NCBI GenBank assembly: GCA_944470555.2
Contig: OX104130.1
Span: 77,381,160-77,445,159, forward strand
Length of the DNA stretch: 64,000 bases
Direction of reading: 5' to 3'
Source: Heterobilharzia americana
Taxonomy: Eukaryota > Platyhelminthes > Trematoda > Strigeidida > Schistosomatidae
Made by a program: the position numbers and the translations under genes. Below, piece after piece: positions 20,454 to 32,758 of the stretch (positions are counted from its first letter, which is position 1; each line of letters opens with the position of its first letter). The notes below the pieces were generated by a model. The model saw only the letters and a list, made by a program, of their open reading frames with translations. It ran no database searches and was not told where the DNA came from.

Positions 20454-21180
20454 AACGTAGAGAAGACAGAAGTGATGAAGATGCCCAAACAAAAACAACA
20501 GCAGTAACAGGCTCCAATCAAACTTAAAGGAAGTAGCCTCTTTCAGCTATCTAGGCAGCACTGTTTCAACTACAGGCACCACAGACGAGGATGTCAAAGT
20601 CAGGATCAGAAACACAGCAAGACACGCCTTCATTAACCTGAAACCAGTGTGGAGATCTTCTGCACTCCGCTCAGCATAAAGCGTGAACAACATCCTGATT
20701 TTCAACACTAACGTCAAGTCAGTGCTTCTATTTGGCTCAGAGACTTGGCGCGTTACCAGAAGCATTCCCAACAAAGTACAGACATTCAATAACAACTGCC
20801 TACGGTGGCTTGTTACTGAAGCTGAGACGGCCAGAATAATAAGAATAAGCAACAAGGAACTCACTCTGGGAACGAACCAACCAAGAATCTATCACCCAAC
20901 AAATATGCACTAGAAGGAAGTGGAGATGGATTGGGTATACACACACTGAGAAGGCTGACTGGGGACATCATGCATCAGGCCAGACACTCGAGTGAAACCC
21001 AGATGGGAAGCGACGAGTTGGGTGTCGGAGGCGAGGGTGACATAGAGGAGATCTTGTGAGGAAGAAATGAGAGCTAGTGGGCTGTTGTGGAGCCAGGTTG
21101 AAAAGATTTCAGAGAAGAGAGTGGAGTGTAGACGTGCTACTGAAGCCCTATGTTCCATTAGGAACCCAAGGGAATAATAG
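20454..21180 (+). mobile_element. RTE-type LINE 3' fragment, right arm of an inverted pair
   Basis: Plus-strand copy of the RTE C-terminal region, reverse complement of 15303-16044. It encodes the same frame (LLFGSETWRVTRS … NKELTLGTNQPRIYHPTNMH, 20683-20913) with the same stops before and after. A short (TAA)-like tail ends at about 21180. The two copies bracket exon C of the LASP gene and a Penelope-like element. Confidence 0.85.
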
Positions 21181-22262
21181 TAATAAGGATTGGTTTTGAA
21201 GACGAAAAATGTACATTCCTTCCGGGTTAAAGCCAATAGTTGTTGAAATGACATTCATTGGTATAAATGCCCATGTAATTGTTCGAATACTACAAGTATT
21301 TAATTTCTATTTTTGCGAAAAGTCATAATACTACGTACCACTAAAGGATTTTTTTAGTAACATGAAAAAACTTTCCTTCATGTGTTCCACTTATTTTCAA
21401 TTGTTCAATAAATTATCAAATCGATACATATGTAATTTATTCACTTTACTTTTTGAACCTACAGTGCATTGACAAGAATGTTCAGCATGATATTGAAACG
21501 TTTTGCTAGCTTTATCACAATATATGAATTATGAGCTGTGAATATTCTTCACCATTTTAAGCAGTTTTTTCTTTGCTTAAAACATCGATAAAATTAGCTG
21601 ATATACCAAAACAGGTGGATAATTCATTACTGAAAGGTGAAAAGTAGATATTACCAAAGTTAAATAACAAGAAATACCCTTTGTATAAGATACAGTTTAA
21701 TGGCATTTTTTATGTGGCGATTGTGTAGTGCGCCATCCTGACACCAAAGTGCAACTAGAACCAAAATGAATAAATTAAACTGAATTAAATAATACTAAAT
21801 AAACGTGTAGCTTGCCTCTGGATACTTAAGGTATTTCAGGGTTGTTTTTTAACGAGTATGCATACGAGCAGACCTTGACACTATTTTGCGCTCCTTTTGT
21901 GCTAGATAGCACAAACATTTCCTTAATGATCACTTCTACATTGACTTAATTTAAATATATCCCTCTTTTGATTATATTCTTGAATAACAGTTTCGTTATT
22001 AATAGTTACACGTTAGGTAATGTACTGATTGAGCAGGTACTAGAGCACATCCAGTTAAGTAGAGCCGGTTAAGCAATACGTAATAGTACCACATACACTG
22101 CCTTACAAGTACAAGAAACGGCTTACACATCAACTCCAGTGTAGAAAACACCTATCGTAAGAAGGTTAAACAACTATTTTTTTTAGGCAAATAATAATAA
22201 TATGAATACTAGCCCTACTTTAGTACAGTTTTTTCTATGTACATTATCATTACTTTTTGTAG
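21181..22262 (+). other. Intron sequence, nothing recognised
   Basis: AT-rich sequence before the terminal LASP exon. No open frame of note. It ends with tactttttgtag, the acceptor of the SH3 exon. Confidence 0.5.
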
Positions 22263-22436
22263 ACATTTATTGCTCAGTATAGTTATGAAGCTAAAGATGA
22301 TGATGAAGTAACTTTCAAACCTGGAGATGTTATAGTCAATGGTCAACCTATATCTGAAGGTTGGATGTACGGCACAGTTCAACGAACTGGACAATTTGGA
22401 ATGTTACCATCGAATTATGTTAAATTACATCGTTAA
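22263..22436 (+). CDS. LASP1-like: LASP/nebulin-family protein, terminal exon with SH3 domain
   Basis: The terminal exon encodes 57 residues plus TAA and consists of one complete SH3 domain. Visible hallmarks are the ALYDY-type start ([15 protein letters not shown]), GDVIVN, the [20 protein letters not shown] core and the end at the domain border. The combination GWMYGTVxRTGxxGMLPxNY is characteristic of the C-terminal SH3 of LASP1, nebulette and nebulin. These proteins bind actin through nebulin repeats and recruit Pro-rich partners such as zyxin or palladin through the SH3. The exon starts in phase 0, since an in-frame TAG precedes it. The family assignment is firm; the exact orthologue (LASP1 versus nebulette-like) cannot be settled without the upstream exons. 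Confidence 0.92.
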   Translation, partial: TFIAQYSYEAKDDDEVTFKPGDVIVNGQPISEGWMYGTVQRTGQFGMLPSNYVKLHR

Positions 22437-22449
22437 AATTATCTACTAC

Positions 22450-22489
<40 letters not shown>

Positions 22490-22705
22490 AATACTTTCGT
22501 ATCGTTTATTTTTAAAAACATTTCTCCATGAAATTAGTATACTACTTTGAATTCAGAAAACATTGATAAACCTTGTTATCACCTACATTATGCATATCAT
22601 AAAGATATATTTTAAACAAATTATCTTGTTTTTTTTGGCAATAGGAATTTTTGCGCAATTTATTATTCCAATTTAATAATGATACCATAAAATGCTTTCA
22701 TAATT

Positions 22706-22758
<53 letters not shown>

Positions 22759-22966
22759 GATAAAAATGCAAGATACGAACAATACAGAATTTATACCGTC
22801 TGGAGGGCGGCTTTTTAAAATCTACGCTACAAGACTGTTGCATAAAAGTTAGTAATTTATTTAGCTTTAATTACCATTTAAACTTATGGATGATAATTTG
22901 ATGAATAACTAAACTAACTTTACTTTTTCTGAACAAAATAATAAAGTTATATTCGAATAAAATAAA
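22437..22966 (+). other. Presumed 3' UTR of the LASP gene
   Basis: After the stop codon come an (ATT)n tract (about 22448-22490) and a (TA)n tract (about 22711-22756). Candidate polyadenylation signals AATAAA lie at 22940, 22956 and 22961. Which one is used cannot be told from sequence. Confidence 0.5.
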
Positions 22967-24365
22967 AATTTCGTCTGTTTTTTTTCTCTCTCCTTTTCCT
23001 ATTGAATCTTTCTTCAACTATCTTTTATGTTTTTTTCTGGAGATACAGACTCATTTTCGTGTAGCATTCTTTTTCAAATCATGTTTCAAATGAATCAAAA
23101 TGAATACATAACATAGAGTAATTTAATTCTTTATTTAATTTAGAAAGAAAAAAAAGACAGTTAAATTGATCTTATCTTGATAATATTGTTTTATGATTAT
23201 CTTCAGTATTAATATCATTATTATTCATTCTTATGCATATGCATTAACATACATATGAATTTTCTTCAGTTTGTTTCTTTCATTGATTGCCTATAGTATA
23301 TTCTTATGATATATTCACTTTATACTAATAATAAGTCAATCATTCAAGATTCAATAAGCATATATGCTGTCGTATACATTATGATTTAAATTCCTTATTT
23401 TTTAGCAAACGTCAGCTCTCTCATTATTATTATGATGATGATGGTTCAGTGTGGCATGTAAAGAGAAATAGAGACAGATATATAAACATATGACCACACA
23501 TAATTCATAATTCTGTGCACCAAAAAAGAGATTATGATGTATAGATTGGTCATTAAATTGTCGAGTACTCGTAATAATCGTAGTGCATTGTTGTGATAGA
23601 ATAGGATGGTGGTGATTATTAACAATATAATCTCTTCACCGTTTGCTTGTTTGTTAAAAGTGTAAACAAGCCAGAAAAAATGTGAAGTGACAAGAGATAA
23701 AGCAAAAACTTAAGTATATTATACCTGCTCAAAAAAAATACTCATCGATTACAAAAATTGATAAATACTTTCTTGATCTTTATTTTTTTTCTATCTGATA
23801 TGAACTGTACTGTTAATAATATCAGATCAGATAGCAAATATAGTTTACGTTTGTTGAAGTTAGATAAATCACAAAGTAATTTCAAGGTCTTACTAATAAT
23901 CCCTTATGCAATTGGTTTTTATATCCCCCCCCCAAAAAAAAAACTTAATCAACATTAGCAAACAGAAAAATGCTTTTATCTGCCAACTGATTTACCTTCA
24001 TGTAACTTCTTTTAACGTCATGAAATTCCAAACCATAAACTCGAAAGAAAAAGGTTTTAATTATTTGACCTTCAAGGTCATATATGCGATCGTTTGTATG
24101 CTACTTTTGGGGGACAGAGTGACAAGGACAATTTGACTTTAAGAAAAAAAACTGATTGAGCGAAGAAATATACTCCTTTTCAATTAGGTCTTAATCTTGG
24201 GCTCTACACTAATATATAGGAGGTTTACAATTTAATCAAATAACCAATCACGTGGTGATATTTCGGAAATAACGGTGTAAATAATCAAGAGAGTTACTAA
24301 AATTGGAAATATGAAGCAGGCTATTCTTAGGTAAATGGAGTAACTTTTGGTGAGTGTTCAGTCAT
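22967..24365. other. Intergenic, nothing recognised
   Basis: AT-rich sequence with homopolymer runs. The small frames at 23758-24136 show no family features. Confidence 0.5.
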
Positions 24366-25650
24366 TCACAATAAGCGATTACGTAATAATAAGGAAACAA
24401 ATGAATATTGATAGAAAAAAGAAGGGGAAGAGGTGTACAAAGTAAACTTAGAAGTTACATCATATTGACAGGCACGGTAATGAAAGTGTTTGAACAAACT
24501 TCTTTCGGATACAAAGGCTAGGTTTGTAAGAGTGGATTGCAATCGCCTCTGTTGTGTGAAGTAAGTGAGTCTGTAACCCATACAGTAAATTAATTGGGGT
24601 CTGATGGACGATTTTGAAAGTTTTTCTAGTATCCACTTGATGTTCCGTGTCAACTAAGTGTGCAAGTATGGATCTCTTTATTGTCCTGATTTGACCCTGG
24701 TGCTCAGAAATTTGATGACGGAACTGCCTCATTGTACGCCCAACGTAACTAGCTCCACAAGAGCAGTTGGATTGATAAATGCACGTAGAAGTGTCAGAAT
24801 CATGCAGTTTCTCTTTATCTCTTGCACCTAGAATTGCACGATTTTAGACGATGGGACATAACTTAGCGGCTGAGAATGCCTTTTGCAAGACTCTTTTTAT
24901 GCATTATGTTATGATCTCACTAGCAATGTCACTCTTAAATTTCAGCTTCAAGAACATTTGCTTCTGTTGGCATCTTTGTCTTAACCCTCGTAATATTCAT
25001 ATGGTTACTTGCAAACTTGTCTGAGTAGCCATTCCTACTAAGCAGATCACGGATGGCGGCGCACTCTTCCTTTATAGCATCCTCTGAAGAAATATCTGAG
25101 GCCCAGTATGCTAACCATTTCACCAGGTTTCTTCGTGTTGGAGGGGTACTGCATTGAATAAGTGCGTGTATTGACCTGTTGGTGTTGGCTTTCTACATAC
25201 ACTTCGTTTCAGGGTTATTCTAACCTCCTTATCAACAGAACATCAAGAAATGACATACTGTCATTTTCTCCTCTTCCGTTGTGAAGTTGATAGCGGGATG
25301 AACACTACTGAACCTATTCAGAACACCATTCTTATCACTTTCACTTTTGAGAGCTATAAAGCTATCATCCATGTAACGACAATATAACTCTTAACGGCTA
25401 GTAGTATCGTTCAGCGCACCATTCTCTAGTTTTGCCAGAAAGCAATCTGCTAAGAGCTGGCGAAGGGGTGACCCCATAGCCACACCATCAGATTGCCGGT
25501 AGACTTTGTAGAAATCAGTACGATCAAAAAGGAATAATGTTTAAATCTCCTTGAGAATATATGTATTTGGTGACTTCTTCGATCGTATTCGAAGTTAACG
25601 CTTGCAAGAATACTAAGGACAGTGATCATACTCAGATATACAAGATGTCA
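24366..25650 (-). mobile_element. Penelope-like element, RT palm plus GIY-YIG domain
   Basis: Reading on the minus strand: SDGVAMGSPLRQLLADCF near 25490 and YCRYMDDSFIAL near 25390 (the catalytic YxDD of Penelope RT); MSFLDVLLIRR near 25240; then CSCGASYVGRTMRQFRHQISEH near 24760-24700, the GIY-YIG-type motif. The C-terminal block follows (LAHLVDTEHQVDTRKTFKIV … LSLPCLSI, to 24460). Several stops and shifts separate the blocks and the N-terminal RT is missing. It is the clearest RT/endonuclease pair of this family in the window and is closer in sequence to the 8.1-8.4 kb fragment than to the 14 kb or 18-20 kb copies. Confidence 0.85.
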
Positions 25651-26504
25651 CAAAATGCAACCTTGGGGATGCTTTACAATCTAAGGTAATTTCGGATGTT
25701 TTTTTCCGGGTAACAAAATGGACAATTGAAAAGTTAGTGCTACTCTAAAATATCATGTTCCTAAATAACTAACGCTTGAAAGTGAGTTACGTTTTTTTGA
25801 AGTAGTGTCTTAGCCTAATGATTCCATGTCATTGAGGTAAGTGAAAGCTGAGGACAAGAGGAAGACATGTAATTCAAATGCACAACATTCTAGAGAGTCA
25901 AGGTTGCTTAGATTCATGTTTGACAATCCGTCTATGACTAACCTGGTCACTAAATACTGCTGTAACAAGCTTCAGATTTTCATATTTAAGTTGCCGATAT
26001 GACATACCTTGATATGAAAGGAAACATCTAAATTCTCTTTGTTAAAATGAAACATATTTCCCGGCTTTTAAAGCCTAAATTTAAAAATAGTGCCTACTAG
26101 TTCAACAAGTTAAAACTTTTAAACTAAACCAATATATAAGTACGGTAATTTCTTCAGTGACTCAGTCTTACAATATCCAATCACATTTCCAAACTACTTG
26201 ATAAAAATACCTACCATGAGTTTGGCGTATCACGAAAACTGTGATAATGCTAACCATTTGTATTCTAACCTTCGGTATCCTCTTTTCAAGTGTTCAGTGG
26301 TAGTCGAATAATAAAGATAAACAGTAAAAGGATTGAAGAACTCACAACTTAATTGCCTAAAACACTCACAACATCATGAATATCGAGGCATCCACATAGG
26401 AGCCCATCAGCCAACTGAGATCGAGCCTTTCTACGCAGTATAGCGACGGGAGAATTAAAAGTATAAAATAACAAACGATATCCATTGCACAAGATGTGGT
26501 TCTT
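25651..26504. other. Intergenic, nothing recognised
   Basis: No coding signal or nameable repeat. Confidence 0.5.
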
Positions 26505-26650
26505 GTGCTCTGATGGCCTAATGGATAATACCGTGGCGTTGAGAGTGGTGGATGCGAGACTTGAGTTTCAATGAGGACAACATTGTTCACAGGAGTACTG
26601 TTACATCTGGCTGCCGAGTCACGAGTAGGACGAAAGACACTACAAGTCAA
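26505..26650 (+). mobile_element. SM-alpha-like SINE with hammerhead remnant
   Basis: The tRNA-like head (tggcctaatggataat … gagtttcaatg) is followed by CTGCCGAGTC, a 7-base loop and GGACGAAA at 26611-26635. That gives stem II GTC/GAC and the GAAA of a hammerhead, with one core change (CTGC in place of CTGA). It shares the segment after the head with the copy at 12935. The overlapping minus-strand frame is an artefact. Confidence 0.6.
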
Positions 26651-27869
26651 TAAAATGAATACAAAACACTCATATGTACGTACTTTTGAATGATCTTGGT
26701 TTCTTTGAATTTTTCAAAAGGATTGAACAGAAATAAAATCTAAAACATCATATACATGAACCATTATAGATAAAACACACAGAAAATATTAGAAATCTAA
26801 AGGTTCTTGAAATGCTTTAGCATAACTGTGAGTAATCAAATGTGAAAACGACAATGATTTCAAGTAAAGTAAAATGGACACATAACAATATATGAGTTCA
26901 GTAGCATCAATGAAAATGAGCCTAACTAAACAGAGAGCCTGTACAAATTAAAAAAAGTAGATATTCACAAATTTTTGTTGATTACTTTTCAATCTGATAG
27001 ATAGATTTTATTAAGGCAAGATCTTTAGATCAAGTAAATATCAACTACAAGGAAGTCTCGGAGAAGAATAAACCTTGTACCTCTGAAGATGTTGACCAAT
27101 TCTGAATAGCAGCATTTTGTTCCTTAGAATCACAGACTGATAAGCATATTTATCAGAATTTTTATGTAATGAGCTGTGAAATTAAGCATGATATTTATAC
27201 CGACTCATGTTGGAAATTTTCAACAAGTTATGAAAAAGTGGATTATCAAACACGTCGGAGAAAGTGTAGGATAGATTTGATATATTTTAAAGCCATGTTA
27301 TATCATTACATCTTATGCACTGGATTCTAAATAACTGGACTAGTACTTTGGGGAGTTATCTACGAAACTCAGTTGAATAAACTGAAACTGCTTGTTATCA
27401 CGTAGTTTAAGCCAAAAAATAAGATGCTAGCGGCTGAAACACCACTTGTTAAAACCATCCACAATTGAAATATTTAAACGATAGTGTTCGAACAATGGAA
27501 ACCTCATATCCCCCATCTTTAATGTCTGTGTTCAACAGACATACAGAAGAGCACCATTTACATACACTATAAGTTAGTGAAAGTCAGTTAACTTCAACCA
27601 TATAAATATATCACCGTTCAGTGGCTCACTATATCTTATGTGCCTTCCAAGTAGATGGAGTAGTCAACGCAATAGACCACATCACTTTATACTAAAAGAA
27701 AATGAACCAACCAAGGAACAACAAATTTGCAACTGGCTGGTAACAAGTGTATTTCGAACATTCTCAAATCGCCATTTTGTGGGTCCAGTAAATTACGCAC
27801 TTATCTAACACCTTCATCTGAGAAGGTTATGTTACTTGCATACTCTACGTCTATTAGTAATCTTCTGCG
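26651..27869. other. Intergenic, nothing recognised
   Basis: Unique-looking AT-rich sequence without supported features. Confidence 0.5.
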
Positions 27870-29450
27870 ATACATTCAATAAATGTCGAAATCAGACGAC
27901 GAGAAGAAGAGCATAATAACAACATGTATTACAAAACTAACTAACAATGAACGAAGAACACAAACATGACGGACAGCAGTCGATGTTAGTAACTCACCAA
28001 ATGCTGCAACGTGCCCATGATCGCTTGAATACGGAGTCTTTAATGGCATAGTCGACCAATCCAATACCCCTTCGATAAGAGTCTCTACCACAGAACTTCT
28101 TGATCAACAGCGTCAAAAATCCCTTTTTCAACTCAAGAAATACAAGTATTATACGATACTGACAAGTGCGCTTGTTTTTCAGAACCTGGTGAAGGATGAA
28201 TATGTGATTGAGCGAAAATTATACTGATTCTCCCATGATTATTACAAGAGAATTTCTCTTCTATTTCGAAGGCTACAACAATCAGCCATTAAAACGAACC
28301 ATAAGGATTCATGTTCGGTTTCAGTAAGCTAGCTAACGGTTTCGATATTTCAGCCAGCAGTCCTCGATCACCGTCCTCAAGAACCTCTAGTACTAGCTTA
28401 TCTCTCTGTGTTGATCTCACTTTTTTAAGGCTTCCTTCAGCTATCTCAGCTTCTACAAAGAACTACATGAATATCTAACTGCTCCATTCAGTATCCGACT
28501 GAACAGAGGGCAACGGAATTGGTCTTAAAGGTAAGCTGAATTGTTTTTTTGAAGTGGTTTTCCCATCGTTCAAGTCGTCTCTCTTGCGAGTAAATACCAG
28601 TCCCATCCTTCTTCACTATCGTGTAACTAACTACTCATTTTCATGCCTCAGTTCCCTTTATCAATCAAAACAACGGTCATTTGGCAGACCCTTTGTCACT
28701 CCTTATGTGACCTGCTTTCACTACTGATGTTCTCAAAAGTAGTGTAGGAATCAATTTATGCACATTTATGAATTCCTCAAAGCTGCTGAGATCCACCGAC
28801 ACTTCTTAATCACCTCGTGAAGTTCAGCTGCAGCTTTTAATGCCGTTTCTTCCAGAAGACTGGAGAAGTCTCTAGGCCCATTCGGGATGACGCCACCGTA
28901 CTGTTCCAATGACTGTCTAGTCAGTTCCTCATTGAAAGCTGCATTGGTATTCTCATAATCAAGCTTCGCTTGTAATAGTCTTTTGGCAGTAATATTTCTA
29001 CGTTCATTACTATGCAGACAAACATGTCCTTTAACTAACAAGAGATCATAGTTCAACCAAGTGTTGTAGTAAGACTGGCAATATTCCACCGACCCTAACT
29101 AGCAATAACAGACAGCAAAATAGTTTGAGGTCACCACCGAGTTGGAGTCAGAAGACGTAAGTTAATACTGAGTCTTTACTTTTGAAGTTCATGCTAGTCA
29201 GAAACAGCTGGTTTCCTCAGAACAATCATATCAGGCAACTGCCTTCATCTGTTCTTTGGGCTGAGATTCCGAAATTTCCACCTATGTATCTTCCTAACTG
29301 ACTTAGCCTACATAATCGAGCATTGAATCACCTGCTATGAAAACTACATCAAAGCAATCGACTTTCCACTGAAGGAGAGACAGTTTTCAGTATAACTCAT
29401 AATCCACTTCATCCGAACTGCCCGTAATGGGTGCTTGGACATATTGCAGC
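27870..29450 (-). mobile_element. LINE remnant: endonuclease end to RT palm
   Basis: Minus strand, from 29450 down: an endonuclease C-terminal part (SSDEVDYELY … VVFIAGDS near 29340), a post-endonuclease linker (frame 29089-28766: SYYNTWLNYDLLLVKGHVCL … ERRNITAKRLL), then RT pieces (GIFDAVDQEVLW near 28110, and a strongly shifted version of GxLxALYxxxxGxVxxxGELS near 28000). The motifs match the LINE split across 57.9-63.6 kb, so both are one family. It is heavily mutated. I do not assign a clade name. Confidence 0.7.
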
Positions 29451-29469
29451 ATGTTATTTCGCTGTATTG

Positions 29470-29790
29470 TATTTCACGGTCACCAAAGCTCTATAGAAGC
29501 AGATCCCGTAGTCGTGATAAGACCAAGAGTAAAACTGCGTCTGAAAGTAGCACGTGCTGGTATCACAAGAAGTTTGGCAGTAAAAAGCGTCACTGTTTGT
29601 TACCATATGATTTTAAAACTTTTTCGTCGGGAAACGAAAAGACCAGCTATCAGTGACGACTGCTGCCACCGGCTTACAACAACACAGTCATTTATTTCGG
29701 GTGACGGATAGGAAGACCGGAGCGGAGTTTCTGATTGACACTGGAGTGGAAGTGAGCGTGATCCCACCCACACCTTCCAAAAAAACGTCA
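29470..29790 (+). pseudogene. Gypsy gag end and protease start, broken
   Basis: The frame at 29435-29656 carries RSRSRSRDKTKSK and CWYHKKFGSKKRHC, the last gag region with a zinc-finger-like Cys/His cluster typical of flatworm Gypsy elements. About 80 bases on, another frame carries FLIDTGVEVSVIPP (near 29735), the aspartic protease active site (DTG). A further frameshift leads into the pol frame at 29799. Confidence 0.75.
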
Positions 29791-29798
29791 GCCTGACC

Positions 29799-31367
29799 TT
29801 GGTACTACAAGCAGCGAATAGATCTGCCATTACTACATATGGAACCAGAATTTTGATCCTAGACATTGGCTTTCACACAACATTCCAGTGGGAATTCGTT
29901 ATAGCTGACGTATCGTTGCCTATCATTGGCACGGGTTTCCTTCAACACTACGAACTATTGGTCGACTCTACTCGCCATAGACTAGTCAGCCGTAATGGTG
30001 AATTTTCTATCACCGGTATCGCTACGGAGACAAAAACAATAAACTTAGTCGTAGATCCAATAAACAACACTTCCGAGTACCATATCCTTCTGCGAGAATT
30101 TCCCGAGCTCACTCAAACGGATTAGACGAAGTCCTTTCCAAAACATACGGTGACGCACCATATTCTTACTAAAGGTCCTCCAGTATCGTCAAAACCTCGA
30201 TGCTTAGACCCTAAAAAGCTGCAGATAGCAAAACAGGAATTTGATAAACTTCTAAAGTTGGGAGTTATACGCCCTTCCAAAAGCCCATGGTCATCACCCC
30301 TGCATATGGTACCTAAAAAAGCATCAGGGCAAATACGGCCTTGCGGTGATGATCGAGCGTTGAATAAGCGTACGGTCCTTAATAAGTATCCAATTCCTCA
30401 CATACATGATTTTATGAACTCTATGACAAAAGTAAATATTTTTTCCAAGATTGACCTCGTGCGAGCTTACTATCACATTCCTGTAGAACCCAACGATGTT
30501 CCTAAGACGGCCATCACTACTCCCTTCGGACTATTCGAATTTATTCGTATGCCGTTTGCTTTGACAAATGCTGCTCAAACATTCCAAAGATTTATAGATC
30601 AGGTACTCGATGGCTTACCTTTCATCAGTGCATACGTAGATGACTTAATAGTAGCTAGCGCATCTGAAACAGAGCACCTGCAACATCTGAGGACGCTTTT
30701 TGAACGACTGCGTGAATATGGCATTACAATCAATCCGCAGAAATGCGAATTTGGCAAGGAATCCCTACAGTTTTTGGGTCACATTGTTAATGCCAACGGT
30801 GTTAAACCGGTTCCGCAAGAAATAGATGCAATTCGGGAATATCCTGCTCCAGACTCGTTTCGAAAGCCGCGAAGATTTCTGGGGTTAATAAATTTCTATC
30901 GACGTTTCATACCTGAATGTGCTGAAGTAGCCCAACCGCTGACAGATTTACTGCAAGGACGAGCCAAAGTGTTTCACATGAACCAGACGGCCCACGATGC
31001 TTTTGGCAAACTGGAGCTGGCTCTAGGTTCTAAAACTCTTCTCTCTTGTCGTGATTCAGAAGCACCACTAGCAATCATGACAGACGCTTCAAATGTTGCG
31101 GTAGACGCAGTGCTACAACAGTTTGTTCACGGTCAGTGGGAACCATTATTTTTCTTCTCGAAACGACTTAATGCTTCTCAATCGCGATACAGTACATTCG
31201 GCAGAGAGCTACTGGCTAGTTACTTGGCTATCAAGCACTTTAGATATATGCTCGAAGGGTACTCATTTATAGTATTCACCGACCATAAGCCACTCACAAA
31301 AGCAATTGATGCAAAGCATGACAACTACTCACCCCGAGAAATTCAACATTCAGAATTTATTTCCTAA
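29799..31367 (+). pseudogene. Gypsy pol: protease end, reverse transcriptase, RNase H
   Basis: One frame with a single internal TAG (30123) and a final TAA (31365) where the family has Gln. Protease tail: [62 protein letters not shown], catalytic AYVDDLIVA (near 30630), QFLGHIV. RNase [43 protein letters not shown]. The catalytic residues look intact but the stops make it non-functional. Confidence 0.88.
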
Positions 31368-32758
31368 TTCACTTCAGATATAAGGTATGTCAAAGGCAGC
31401 AAAAATGAGGCAGCTGATGCTTTGTCTCGTGTGTACGTAAACGTCTTAGAACATGACCGTATTGACCTAGCAGAAGTGCAAAGTTGCAGTCGACGGATGA
31501 GGACTTAAAACATTTGAAAGACAATGTGAACACCTCATTACGTCTTGAAGAAGTGACACTTGATGACTCCGTATCCATCACCTGTGATTTATCCAAGGGT
31601 GAACCGCGCCCGTTTGTGCCGTTATCAATGAGACGATTAGTCTTCTCTAGGATGCATGGCATTTCACATCCTGGTATTCGAGCTACGGTGAAGTTAATTA
31701 CTGACCGATACGTCTGGCCAAAGGTGAATCAAGATCTTTGACAGTGGTCCACATCTTGTTTAGCGTGCCAGTGATCGAAAGTGCAAAGATATATTCTTTC
31801 ACCTACAGGAAGATTTTCCGCACTGGATGGCAGATTTGACCATATACACGTTGACATCGTTGGATCACTACCTCCGTCAAATGGTTTTAGCTACATTTTA
31901 ACGTATGTAGACCGATTCACGAGATGGCCAGTGGCAATACCTCTGCAGGATATATCTGCCGAAACAGTTGTGAGAAATATCATCCAGCACTAGATTTCTA
32001 ACTTCGGTGTCCCAAGTATCATCACCACAGATAGAAGTGCGCAATTCGAGAGTAGTCTATTTCAAGAGTTAACTGAACTTCTGGGGATCAGGCGCTTAAG
32101 AACCAGTGCGTTCCATCCTGTATCCAATGGTATTGTTGAAAGGTTCCATCGACAACTAAAAGCAGCACTGATGGCAGTAAAGACGGATGACAAGTCGAGT
32201 GACAAATTACCACTAGTACTCCTTGGTGTACGTTCGAGTGTCAAGTAGGACATTGGCTGCTGTACTGCTGAGTTAGTTTATGGAACTACTTTAAGATTGC
32301 CAGGAGAGTATTTTAACCCGGCAACAGACATTCCACTGGACTTGACTAACTGCGTACAACAACTACGGCGACACATAAGCACACTTCGACCTCAGTCCCC
32401 ACGATACCGAGACAACCAAGTTTACGTACCTCAGTGCATCTCAAACTGCACTCACGTTTTTGTCCGACACAATGGCGTACGAAAACCCTTGCAGCCCTCG
32501 TATGAAGGACCTTTCAAGGTAATTAGTAAGTCAGACAAAGTTGTCACGGTCGAATGCTCGGGTAGAAGAGAAACGGTCAGCATAGACAGAATCAAGCCAG
32601 CTTTTGTGGAACCAGATGTCATGGATACCAAGTCTGAACCCACAGCGAAGCAACCGGAAACACCGAAAACCACCGTCAAAACAGAAACAACGGCATCGGA
32701 ATCACCCAATACTAGCAATGGTAGAAGAACCACAAGATCCGGAAGAAGAGTCCGTTGA
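31368..32758 (+). pseudogene. Gypsy pol: integrase
   Basis: After one frameshift (before 31484) a single frame runs to 32758, interrupted by TGA at about 31739 and 31772, TAG at about 31991 and TAG at about 32247. It carries the HHCC zinc region (HGISHPGIRATV … CLACQ), the catalytic core (HVDIVGSLPP, then IITTDRSAQFESSLF, then NGIVERFHRQLKAAL: the D, D and E positions) and a C-terminal tail (RHNGVRKPLQPSYEGPFKVI) ending in a basic RRTTRSGRRVR. The substitutions are few for the number of stops. Confidence 0.85.
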
